The notes under the pieces were generated by a model that worked only from the letters and a program-made list of their open reading frames with translations, made no database searches and had not been told where the DNA came from. This document shows positions 1 through 6,959 of a stretch of 10,994 nucleotides of DNA, one piece after another. The number at the start of each line of letters is the position of its first letter. The stretch's first letter is position 1. Position numbers and translations under genes: made by a program. This DNA is from Bacteroides sp. (lineage in GTDB: Bacteria > Bacteroidota > Bacteroidia > Bacteroidales > Bacteroidaceae). The stretch is from NCBI GenBank assembly GCA_030151635.1, contig JASLDF010000099.1:1-10994 (forward strand), given 5' to 3'.

Positions 1-1581
1 CTTATTATATGATAGGCTAAGAATATAATGGTCAGATAATTCTTGTGAGAGTCCTTTTTTATTGTACACCAAGATGTCATCTTTTGTTGATTGGCTATAA
101 ATCCCATAAATTGTTGATAGTTGTAAATGAGAGTTTGGAATATAGCTTAAAGAAGCTCTAGGCATAAAATTCATTTTTTTATTATTGGTTTGATATTCCA
201 TTCTACCAGAGAAATTGAAATAAATTTTTTTGTGAACTTTAAAGCTATTGTCTAAAAATGCAGAATAAATATTATAATCAAGATTATACTTTAAATCTTT
301 AGAATTACTTAATGGATTATTATATTTCTTTTTGCTATTTCTTAAATAACTTTCAACACCGAGAGATAATTTATAATTGTTAGTAAATGATTTACTTATA
401 GTAGACTTTAAATGAATCTCATTCCTGTCATTTTTAAATAAGTCGTTTGGGGTAAGTGCGTCATTCACTTTGTTATAAACGAGTGAACTAGCAACACCCA
501 AAAATAAGACATACCCTTTAGGTAAATAAGACTTATAAGTTGAATTAAGATATATATTACTTTCATTCAAATCAAGATTTCTTTTATTAATTGTAGGATC
601 AAATGAATCGTTTACTTTTTGTTTAAAAAATGTATAATCATATCCAGCGTAGATTTTTAATATATTATTAGGATTAAATTCTATTTTGTATTGAGTTTCT
701 CCTGATAACTTTTGATATGGATTTATCCAGTTATATTTATCTGGAAATATTTTATTGTATAGATACATATTCATATAATCACCATTAAAAGACCAAGAAC
801 TTCTTTTATTAGAGACTGTCCCGCCTACATTCACATTAAAAGGAGAGAAACTTACACCTAATTTATCACTGGAGGAGACATCAGTTGTTTGCATGGGTAA
901 TACTGAAGATAAAGCTTGACCATATTCAGCACTATAGCCTCCTAGTGTTAAATTAATTCCTTTAAAGAGAAATGGAGAAAATCTACTACGTTGTACTGTA
1001 TTCTCAGCATTTGTTGTATAGGGCACTAAAACATGCATTCCATTAACAAAAGTCTGTGTCTCGTCACTTTCTCCTCCACGAACATATAGTCGACCATTTT
1101 CTCCTACTTTTTGTGTACCAGGCAATGATTGAAGTGCAGCATAAATATCCCCATTAGAACTGCCGGTCATAACGACATCTAATGAATTCATACTTTTTAG
1201 CTTGTTTGCGTCTTGCCCAAAATTAAAGTTGCTGGCAACGATAACTACTTCTCCAATAGTTACTTCCTTAGGTTGAAGTGCAATTACTAAATCTTTTAGA
1301 TTTAGTATATTTGCTTGAAATTTGTACTCCTTGAATCCTAAATAAGAAACGACCAATGTTACAGAATCTGTGCGTGTAGTTTCAAATCTAAAATTTCCAT
1401 TTACATCTGTGACTGCTCCTTCTATAGTTTTATAGATATATACATTTGCTCCAATTAATGGTTCATTATTGGTATCAGTAACTAGACCATTTATTACATT
1501 GTGAACCTGACTATATAGTTGCGCTCCTCCACTTAGAAGAATTGTCATTAATAAAATAAGTTGTTTTAAGCATTTGTTCAT
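1..1581 (-). CDS. TonB-dependent outer-membrane receptor, N-terminal part (cut by window edge)
   Basis: The minus-strand frame stays open from an ATG at 1581 to base 1, giving 527 codons; the C-terminal end of the barrel lies outside the window. Residues 1-25 look like a Sec signal peptide (basic start, hydrophobic LILLMTILL, then small residues). Residues about 26-105 form a carboxypeptidase-regulatory-like beta domain (GLVTDTNNEPLIGANVYI, then GAVTDVNGNFRF). Residues about 125-235 form a plug domain (LQSLPGTQ, GRLYVRGGESDE, GGYSAEYGQALSSVLPMQ). The rest alternates polar and aromatic residues in the manner of beta-barrel strands. The ATG was chosen because the one just upstream runs at once into TGA. 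Members of this family import ligands, or assist other transport, across the outer membrane using TonB energy. It is transcribed divergently from the biosynthetic operon, so a link to uptake or sensing of the product is possible but unproven. The family call is secure; the ligand is unknown. Confidence 0.93.
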   Translation of the reverse strand, partial: MNKCLKQLILLMTILLSGGAQLYSQVHNVINGLVTDTNNEPLIGANVYIYKTIEGAVTDVNGNFRFETTRTDSVTLVVSYLGFKEYKFQANILNLKDLVIALQPKEVTIGEVVIVASNFNFGQDANKLKSMNSLDVVMTGSSNGDIYAALQSLPGTQKVGENGRLYVRGGESDETQTFVNGMHVLVPYTTNAENTVQRSRFSPFLFKGINLTLGGYSAEYGQALSSVLPMQTTDVSSSDKLGVSFSPFNVNVGGTVSNKRSSWSFNGDYMNMYLYNKIFPDKYNWINPYQKLSGETQYKIEFNPNNILKIYAGYDYTFFKQKVNDSFDPTINKRNLDLNESNIYLNSTYKSYLPKGYVLFLGVASSLVYNKVNDALTPNDLFKNDRNEIHLKSTISKSFTNNYKLSLGVESYLRNSKKKYNNPLSNSKDLKYNLDYNIYSAFLDNSFKVHKKIYFNFSGRMEYQTNNKKMNFMPRASLSYIPNSHLQLSTIYGIYSQSTKDDILVYNKKGLSQELSDHYILSLSYNK

Positions 1582-1604
1582 ATCATTTGAAATTAAATTT
1601 TGTA

Positions 1605-1636
1605 CAATCTTATTAAACCTATTTCACTAGAGCAAA
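1605..1636 (-). promoter_or_regulatory. Candidate Bacteroidota-type promoter for the TonB receptor gene
   Basis: On the minus strand, TTTG (1636-1633) is followed after 20 bases by TAAGATTG (1612-1605). The known Bacteroidota pattern is TTTG, about 19-21 bases, then TAnnTTTG, so only one base of the -7 element differs. Transcription would start near 1600, leaving a leader of about 20 bases before the ATG at 1581. This is a pattern match only. Confidence 0.4.
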
Positions 1637-1656
1637 TTCTAAGGATATATGACTAC

Positions 1657-1687
1657 AATATGTGATGAATAACAAATATGTGATGAA
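1657..1687. repeat. Short direct repeat, possible regulator site
   Basis: The 13-mer AATATGTGATGAA occurs at 1657-1669 and again at 1675-1687, a spacing of 18 bases, with similar flanks (ACA before, then TAA or CAA after). Two direct copies about two helical turns apart, upstream of the receptor promoter candidate, would suit a dimeric activator or response regulator. No regulator can be named, and chance is possible in such AT-rich DNA. Confidence 0.4.
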
Positions 1688-1901
1688 CAACTAGATAAAA
1701 AGGAGATATTTCGAGTAATGTTTTTTGACTAAGTCATATAAAATAGTTTTATTATTACTTTATCTAAGTTGAGAATTACTTTTATATAGTTTATTTGTAA
1801 TAATACTTGGAAGCTATATTAAAATATTTATTCAAGTCTTAGAGCGGTGTAATATTGAGCTACCTCTTGTTTTAAAGGTTATCGCTGTTAATTACTTCAC
1901 A

Positions 1902-1938
1902 TATATATACATATTTTTCTCTAATATATGTATATGTA
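1902..1938. repeat. AT-rich inverted repeat (13-bp stem)
   Basis: Bases 1902-1914 pair with 1926-1938 over 13 positions, including one G-T pair, around an 11-base pyrimidine-rich loop. Only one C-G pair is present and the arms are mainly alternating A and T, so the pairing may be fortuitous. It lies about 240 bases upstream of the operon's first start codon. Confidence 0.35.
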
Positions 1939-1955
1939 CTTTTGCTGCAATTTAT

Positions 1956-1995
1956 TTGATTGTAGCAATGAGATAGGAGTAATTACTACAATCAA
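1956..1995. repeat. Inverted repeat with perfect 10-bp arms, operator or leader hairpin candidate
   Basis: TTGATTGTAG (1956-1965) is exactly complementary to CTACAATCAA (1986-1995). Inside the arms, after one mismatch, three further pairs form (1967-1969 with 1982-1984), leaving a 12-base loop. There is no T tract to suggest a terminator in either direction. The position between the divergent genes fits an operator or an mRNA leader structure better. Which of these is right cannot be told from sequence alone. Confidence 0.4.
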
Positions 1996-2180
1996 TCTTC
2001 TCAAAATGTTAGATTTTGGCTAGACAACAATCCCGAAATGCTAGTCATTGGGGTATGATTATAGACAAATGTCACAATTACTAGCTGATTGTCATTAGAA
2101 TTTTTAAAGTCCAAAATTGATTATTAATGTTGCATAAGAAATTTTTCAGAAAATTGTGAAAATTTATAAAATCAAACAAC

Positions 2181-2594
2181 ATGAATAATATTAATCAGAT
2201 AACATTGATTTTTTCTGAGATTGCAAACAATACTAAACCGGTTTCAATCCTCATTGAAATTTTAAATAATGATACCGATCAGATACAAACTAGTGAGAAG
2301 TATGCTTATCAAGCTTTTTGTTGTGCATTGTTGGCTAGAAATGAAAAAAAATGGTTGCAAAAAGGACAATATATAAAAGAATATGATTCATACATAAGAA
2401 AAAGTATATCAATCAATCCTGAATCAATCTTAGCAAGGCTAATAAGATTAATGGTTGAAGAAAAACTAGAGAATGTAAAGTTTACAGATCACATTGATAT
2501 TGATAGAGTATTTCTACATGAGAATAAAGATCTAGCTGTAGATATATATCTAAAAGAATTAATTATAAAAACGTTAGGACATGAAAACAATTAA
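2181..2594 (+). CDS. Small TPR-like helical protein, first gene of the operon
   Basis: This protein has 137 residues, no signal peptide and no membrane segment. It appears all-helical. The central part (about residues 41-95) reads like a TPR helix pair: a Y-A-Y-Q-A-F-x-x-A-L-L-A-R stretch, then a helix with W-L-Q-K-G, then SISINPESILARLIRLMV, where an N-P-x-S/N-turn follows a helix and is followed by A-R-L-I-R-L. The pattern resembles short TPR-like proteins that I recall in Bacteroidota next to aryl polyene and flexirubin genes; this recollection could not be tested. The last 14 bases overlap the next gene, which implies translational coupling. No enzymatic motif is visible, so a scaffold or chaperone role for the synthase is a guess. 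It is probably a real gene: it opens the operon and has normal codon use. Confidence 0.75.
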   Translation: MNNINQITLIFSEIANNTKPVSILIEILNNDTDQIQTSEKYAYQAFCCALLARNEKKWLQKGQYIKEYDSYIRKSISINPESILARLIRLMVEEKLENVKFTDHIDIDRVFLHENKDLAVDIYLKELIIKTLGHENN

Positions 2595-3969
2595 TTTTAG
2601 CGAGTTATTTCTCCAATTTAAGTCTTCTTTTATAATTGATGCTTCAACAAAGAAAGAATATACATATGAGGAGTTCTATAATCAAGTAAAAATAATTAGT
2701 AAAGAATTGAAAGAACAAAAAATACCCTTAAGGAGTATTGTTATTATCTATAAAATAGAGAATCCTCTGGAAACGTTACTAATGTTTTTTGCTTGTATTG
2801 AGGTAAGTCTAATACCGTTTATAGTTGAAAATGAAGATGTAGATGAACTGAGGAATCTAGGATATAAATCCATAATTTCAACTGAGAATAAATTAGACGA
2901 AAATTATAGTACTAGTAAGCTAGAGTCAATAGCTAGTTGTTTCATCCATTTTGTAAATGGAGATAATATTTATCTTGGGGTAGAAAATGATTTTATACTT
3001 GTAACAAGTTCTAAGAGTACATCTACAATATCAAAAAAGATTCTTCTGGGTAAAAAAGAAACATTATTTAATATAATATCTAATAGTAAGTCTTTACCTA
3101 TAAGCTCGGATGATGTAACCTTGATCCTTTTGCCTTTATCATATTCTTATGGATTAATAGCTCAATTTTTAACACATTTATATATTGGAGCTGATATAGT
3201 ATTAGCACCTAGAATTTTGGGCGTTATGCAACTAAAGAATATAATAGGTAAATATAGGATAACTAATATATTCTTGACTCCCCTTTTAGCTCGTTTAGCT
3301 TTTACTTATAATCAAAATTATATTGAGAATAATTTGAAGTTTATAACATTAGGAGGAGATAAACCTAGTTTGACAACGATTCAGAATATCTATCAAATAT
3401 TAAAATGTTTCATATATGGGACATATGGTTTAGCAGAAGCTGGTCCTAGAGTCGCGACCTCTAAGATTGATTTAAATTCTGATAAGGTTGGTCTGGGAAG
3501 AATTAATATTGGGATAAAGGCATCAATCATAGAAATAGAAAAATACAAATACTTATTAAAGTGTGATAGAATTGGGTTGCTTAAAATAGAAACTCCTTCA
3601 ACTTATTTAGGATATATAGAAGGAGATAAATTAGTCGCTCCTAGTGATAATTTCCTTTTAACAAAAGATGTAGTTTATTCAAAAGACAACCAATATTATC
3701 TGCTTGGTCGGGATGATGAATTTATTAGTAATAATTCGCAAATATATTGGTTTCAAGAAATGAAAGACTTTTTCTATAATAATCCCAATGTTTTAAAAGT
3801 GAAAATCAGTAAATACAATGCAAACAAAATACATGTAGTAATTTTTTATAAAAAAGAAGAAGCCAGTGAGTTTTTTATGGAAGATACTTTTAAAAAACAC
3901 TTTAATTTAAGACAAAAAATAGATTATGAAATAGAGCTTGTGAGTTATCAGCACAATCAATATAAATAA
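2581..3969 (+). CDS. AMP-ligase / acyl-CoA or acyl-ACP synthetase-like protein
   Basis: A 462-residue member of the adenylate-forming (ANL) superfamily, which activates a carboxylic acid as an acyl-adenylate and passes it to CoA or a carrier protein. Motifs in order: a phosphate-binding loop at about 141-153 (VTSSKSTSTISKK), which departs from the usual T-S-G-T/S-T-G-x-P-K; LPLSYSYGL at 184-192; the adenine/acyl loop YGTYGLAEAGPR at 279-290; T-K-D-V-V at 361-365 in place of the usual T-G-D; and the hinge motif GRDDEFISNNSQIY at 376-389. The C-terminal lid is present, but I cannot see the usual G-K with the catalytic lysine; the protein ends at Y-Q-H-N-Q-Y-K. In aryl polyene and related type II pathways such a ligase loads the starter acid, which is the likely role here. 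The degenerate P-loop and lid leave open reduced or altered activity. Its stop lies 4 bases before the next gene. Confidence 0.88.
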   Translation: MKTINFSELFLQFKSSFIIDASTKKEYTYEEFYNQVKIISKELKEQKIPLRSIVIIYKIENPLETLLMFFACIEVSLIPFIVENEDVDELRNLGYKSIISTENKLDENYSTSKLESIASCFIHFVNGDNIYLGVENDFILVTSSKSTSTISKKILLGKKETLFNIISNSKSLPISSDDVTLILLPLSYSYGLIAQFLTHLYIGADIVLAPRILGVMQLKNIIGKYRITNIFLTPLLARLAFTYNQNYIENNLKFITLGGDKPSLTTIQNIYQILKCFIYGTYGLAEAGPRVATSKIDLNSDKVGLGRINIGIKASIIEIEKYKYLLKCDRIGLLKIETPSTYLGYIEGDKLVAPSDNFLLTKDVVYSKDNQYYLLGRDDEFISNNSQIYWFQEMKDFFYNNPNVLKVKISKYNANKIHVVIFYKKEEASEFFMEDTFKKHFNLRQKIDYEIELVSYQHNQYK

Positions 3970-3973
3970 CTAT

Positions 3974-4582
3974 ATGACAATTTTTTATACTGTATTAAAG
4001 AATAGATTTTCTGATCGTGATTTAAAAATAATCTATGAAACCTTCAGTGATGATTTCATTAGTAGAGTCCAAAAATCTAAAGCTAATATGTATATAGACA
4101 GGAGGTTTACTTTAATGTTATTGATAATTGAAATATGTAAGAAAATGAATATCCCGACTTCATATTTAATCTTTTTAAAACATAATGAAAATGGTAAGGC
4201 CATCATGCCAAATTTTAATATTGCTATTTCGTATACGAAAAAATTTATATTCTGTGCTATAAGTCATATGAGAATAGGATTTGACGTTGAATACATTGAC
4301 AAGAACATACCAAGGGAAAATTTAGCTATTCTAAATACTTGCATTGGGTCGTCAATTCGTAATTATGAGAATTTTTATTTGGAATGGACCAAACTAGAGT
4401 CAATAATAAAATATTATGATGACTTATCACTGTTGAAAATATTATTTGATAAAATAAATATTAATGATTTTAAGCTTGATACTATATACCTCAAAACTAA
4501 ACAGCGGTGCTTAATAGCTATATCAGGTGAAGATATTGCTCCTTCTGAGAAAACAATAAATATAAAATATCAAAAAGTATGA
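3974..4582 (+). CDS. 4'-phosphopantetheinyl transferase (Sfp-like, divergent)
   Basis: This 202-residue protein matches the Sfp/AcpT type. Residues 73-88 (NGKAIMPNFNIAISYT) correspond to the G-K-P...F-N-x-S-H-S region. I-G-F-D-V-E-Y at 101-107 gives the metal ligands Asp104 and Glu106. W-T-K-L-E-S-I-I-K at 138-146 is the W-x-x-K/L-E-S-x-x-K motif with Glu142 and Lys146. The enzyme moves 4'-phosphopantetheine from CoA to a carrier-protein serine, and the natural partner is the ACP encoded at 8177-8449. The usual S-H-S is S-Y-T, so the histidine is lost, while the metal-binding residues are intact. The stop overlaps the next start by 4 bases (ATGA). A dedicated transferase suggests that the cluster ACP may be a poor substrate for the housekeeping enzyme. 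Confidence 0.85.
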   Translation: MTIFYTVLKNRFSDRDLKIIYETFSDDFISRVQKSKANMYIDRRFTLMLLIIEICKKMNIPTSYLIFLKHNENGKAIMPNFNIAISYTKKFIFCAISHMRIGFDVEYIDKNIPRENLAILNTCIGSSIRNYENFYLEWTKLESIIKYYDDLSLLKILFDKININDFKLDTIYLKTKQRCLIAISGEDIAPSEKTINIKYQKV

Positions 4583-5031
4583 AATTTGACGAATTAAAGC
4601 CTGGAGATTTATTACCACATAGTGACTTTATGTTGCTAATAGATAAAGTGATTTATACAGATTATGAGAAGTCCATTACGACTGCCAAAACAGTGAAAAA
4701 TAACGATATATATTTTAATGGACATTTTTCTGAATATCCAATACTTCCTGGAGTTTTTATTATTGAAATGATGTTTCAATCATCCGGAATACTAAATAGA
4801 TTAATTCAAGAAAAAAAATTAAATAGTAATAATACATCAGAAAAAAAAATTGGTAAAGCAGTTAAAATAAAATCTGCGACATTTAAAAAAGAAGTTTTTC
4901 CAAATTCGACAATAATAATAAAGTCAGAAAAAAAGTTTGATCTAATGAGCTTTTCAGAATATAAAGCGGTAGCATATGTTGATGATGAGGAAATTTGTGA
5001 AGCTGAAATAATATTATCAATACAACAATGA
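4579..5031 (+). CDS. FabZ-like 3-hydroxyacyl-ACP dehydratase (hotdog fold)
   Basis: This 150-residue protein has the length and fold pattern of FabZ. The N-terminal L-L-P-H-S-D-F-M-L-L-I-D-K-V (11-24) matches the L-P-H-R-Y-P-F-L-L-V-D-R-V signature. The active-site stretch NGHFSEYPILPGVFIIEMM carries His49 and Glu63, separated by the same 14 residues as in E. coli FabZ. It removes water from 3-hydroxyacyl-ACP to give trans-2-enoyl-ACP. It acts between the ketoreductase and the next condensation. Its start overlaps the transferase gene by 4 bases and its stop overlaps the next gene by 4 bases, so it is translationally coupled on both sides. As no enoyl reductase is present, repeated use would leave double bonds in the chain. 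Confidence 0.92.
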   Translation: MKFDELKPGDLLPHSDFMLLIDKVIYTDYEKSITTAKTVKNNDIYFNGHFSEYPILPGVFIIEMMFQSSGILNRLIQEKKLNSNNTSEKKIGKAVKIKSATFKKEVFPNSTIIIKSEKKFDLMSFSEYKAVAYVDDEEICEAEIILSIQQ

Positions 5032-6194
5032 AAAAGAAAGAAATTTACATAACAGGTTTAGGTACTTATTCATCTGCTGGATATGGTATCAGAGATACCT
5101 GGGAAAATATTGAAGCTAGTAAAACAGGTATAACTAGACACTCTAGTTGGCTCAATCAGAATATAGAGAGTCACTTATATGGATTACCACCCGAAATCTC
5201 TTTTGAGAAAGAAATAGAGTGGGATGAGTTTTCTAAACCAACTAAATACTCGATGTATGGATTATTAGCATGTAAGAAAGCTATAGAGGATGCAAATATA
5301 AATTTAGACAAAAAAAATAATGGTATAGGTATGGTTATAGAAACCTCAATGGGTTCCGCCTTTTCTGTAGAAGAATATTTATATGATTTGTATGAAAAAG
5401 GGATATCTAAGATAAGCCCTATGAAATTTACAAAAACTGTAACAAATACTGCAATTGGAGATATATCTCGTTTTTTCAAATTGAATGGTCCTAGTTCTCT
5501 TCTATTAAATGAATGCAGTATTAGTTATGGAATAGATTTAATAGAAAAAGGTGTGGCTGATATTATCATCTGTGGAGGTATAGACCACTATACAGATTAT
5601 TATGTACTAAGTGAACAAGAGACAGGAGGATTAGTTGATAATAAATTTAGTTTGGACGAATGCATTGAAAAGTGTAATGATACGAATCAAAAAGTGCTAG
5701 GAGAGGGTGCCTGTTTTATTGTATTAGAAAGTGGTGATAGCATAGAGAAAAGAAAAATAAAGCCTTATGCTAAAGTTATAGATTATAGCTCGTCATTCGA
5801 TTCTAAAAATGTTTTAGATTCGACTAAAAGGTCAATAACTACTCTTCGAAGAAATATTAATACGATTAGTAAATCCTTAGAAAAGGATTCAAACATACTA
5901 TGGATAAGTTCATTCCTTACTGATATTCAGAGAAGTGAAAGTGAGCCAGTAAGCTTATTAGATAAGTTATCCAATAAAAAAGTAGAATATATAAATCATA
6001 AATTTTTCACAGGGGACATGAAGTCTGCGAGTAGTTTATTTGGAGTTCTAATAGCTTCTAAATATTTACAAGAATGTATGTCTGCTCAAGAAGACAATAC
6101 CATAAATAATCAAAATCTTGATACAGCAATAATCAATACAGTGCAAGAAGGGGGAGGAAATACTTTATTCTTATTAGAGAAATACAATAATTAA
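5028..6194 (+). CDS. Ketosynthase-like chain-length-factor type protein lacking both catalytic histidines
   Basis: A 388-residue thiolase-fold protein related to FabF/KS proteins, recognisable from Y-I-T-G-L-G-T at the start, the nucleophile region, I-I-C-G-G-I-D-H-Y at about 179-187, L-G-E-G-A-C-F-I-V-L-E at about 224-234 and a glycine-rich end (EGGGNTLFLLE). Aligned by eye with the second ketosynthase at 6960-8171, Cys163 (N-E-C-S-I-S) sits at the nucleophile position. The H-G-T-G-T histidine is missing (W-I-S-S-F-L-T instead), and the second histidine of F-T-G-H is an aspartate (F-T-G-D). It therefore cannot use the normal Cys-His-His triad and most likely acts as the chain-length-determining (KS-beta) partner of a heterodimer. 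Retention of the cysteine is unusual, because classic chain-length factors carry glutamine or another residue there. A 12-base gap separates it from the ketoreductase gene. Confidence 0.9.
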   Translation: MKKKEIYITGLGTYSSAGYGIRDTWENIEASKTGITRHSSWLNQNIESHLYGLPPEISFEKEIEWDEFSKPTKYSMYGLLACKKAIEDANINLDKKNNGIGMVIETSMGSAFSVEEYLYDLYEKGISKISPMKFTKTVTNTAIGDISRFFKLNGPSSLLLNECSISYGIDLIEKGVADIIICGGIDHYTDYYVLSEQETGGLVDNKFSLDECIEKCNDTNQKVLGEGACFIVLESGDSIEKRKIKPYAKVIDYSSSFDSKNVLDSTKRSITTLRRNINTISKSLEKDSNILWISSFLTDIQRSESEPVSLLDKLSNKKVEYINHKFFTGDMKSASSLFGVLIASKYLQECMSAQEDNTINNQNLDTAIINTVQEGGGNTLFLLEKYNN

Positions 6195-6206
6195 TAATAT
6201 ACGCAT

Positions 6207-6944
6207 ATGAAAACGATATTTATAACGGGTGGATCGAGGGGTATAGGCAAAGAATTAGTTTACAAGTTTGGAAAAAGTGGGCATAAAGTTTTTTTTACTT
6301 ATAACCATTCTGAGGTAGAAGCAAAAAAGATAGTTGACTTTTTCCAAAAGAGTAATAACAATAACGTAGCATGTTTTAAATGTGATCTTTCTGTTGAAGA
6401 TGATGTTAAAAGTTTATTTAAAAATAATAAAGATTTATTTTCAACTATTGATGTTCTAATTAATAATGCGGGAATAACCAATAAGGAAGCTCAACATTTT
6501 TTATTAACAAGAAGTAGAGACTGGTGGTTTGTGTTAAACAACAATTTAAATTCAGTATTGAATTGTACGCGAAACTCTCTACCAATAATGATAAGAAATA
6601 AGAAAGGTCGTATTTTAAATGTAACTTCTTTATCTGGCATAAAAGGTAATCCTGGACAGTCTGCATATGCTGCATCAAAAGCAGCAATTGTAGCATTCTC
6701 TAAATCACTTTGTAAGGAATTACAAAATACTGGCATCTGTATCAATTGTGTTGCTCCTGGATTTATTGAGACAGATATGTCAAAAGATGCTCCTAAAAGT
6801 TATTCTGAAGCACGGCTTGATAATAGTATTCTTAAGAGGATGGGAACTACTGAAGAGGTTTGTAATGTTATCAGCTATTTAGCTACTGATGCTCCTGATT
6901 ATTTAATAAATCAAGAGATTATTATTGACGGTGGTATTGCATAG
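6207..6944 (+). CDS. FabG-like 3-oxoacyl-ACP reductase
   Basis: A 245-residue classical short-chain dehydrogenase of the usual FabG length. The nucleotide-binding T-G-G-S-R-G-I-G is at 7-14, N-N-A-G at 86-89, and the catalytic set Asn113, Ser141, Tyr154 and Lys158 (Y-A-A-S-K) has the same spacing as in E. coli FabG. C-V-A-P-G-F-I-E-T-D-M and a closing I-D-G-G-I-A complete the family pattern. The arginine in S-R-G-I-G and the residues after beta-2 suit NADPH, as in FabG. It reduces the beta-keto group after each condensation, before the FabZ-like protein dehydrates it. The gene lies between the two ketosynthase genes with gaps of 12 and 15 bases. All key residues are present, so an active enzyme is expected. 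Confidence 0.94.
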   Translation: MKTIFITGGSRGIGKELVYKFGKSGHKVFFTYNHSEVEAKKIVDFFQKSNNNNVACFKCDLSVEDDVKSLFKNNKDLFSTIDVLINNAGITNKEAQHFLLTRSRDWWFVLNNNLNSVLNCTRNSLPIMIRNKKGRILNVTSLSGIKGNPGQSAYAASKAAIVAFSKSLCKELQNTGICINCVAPGFIETDMSKDAPKSYSEARLDNSILKRMGTTEEVCNVISYLATDAPDYLINQEIIIDGGIA

Positions 6945-6959
6945 TAAAAGTATTATAAA

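Larger units (their letters stand above)
1582..2180. other. Divergent AT-rich intergenic region between receptor and biosynthetic operon
   Basis: This 599-base stretch contains no credible coding frame; the few ATG codons open only very short frames. It must hold the promoters of both the leftward receptor gene and the rightward operon. A reasonable promoter can be proposed only for the receptor. On the plus strand I found no good TTTG/TAnnTTTG pair close to 2181. It does contain a 13-base direct repeat (1657-1687) and two inverted repeats (1902-1938 and 1956-1995), listed separately. Confidence 0.7.

Noticed and set aside
1941..1960. Forward promoter around the TTTG and TTTATTTG elements
   Set aside because: The spacing and the TAnnTTTG element do not fit the Bacteroidota consensus, and the site is over 200 bases from the start codon.
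2140..2155. Six-base A/T inverted repeat AATTTT/AAAATT before the first operon gene
   Set aside because: Pairs of this length made only of A and T are expected by chance at this composition.
5171..5479. Minus-strand open frame of 102 codons
   Set aside because: It lies wholly inside the ketosynthase-like gene at 5028-6194 and shows no recognisable motif; it is a shadow of the real frame.
6299..6745. Three overlapping minus-strand frames
   Set aside because: All lie within the ketoreductase gene, which has complete SDR motifs; the reverse frames have no domain pattern.
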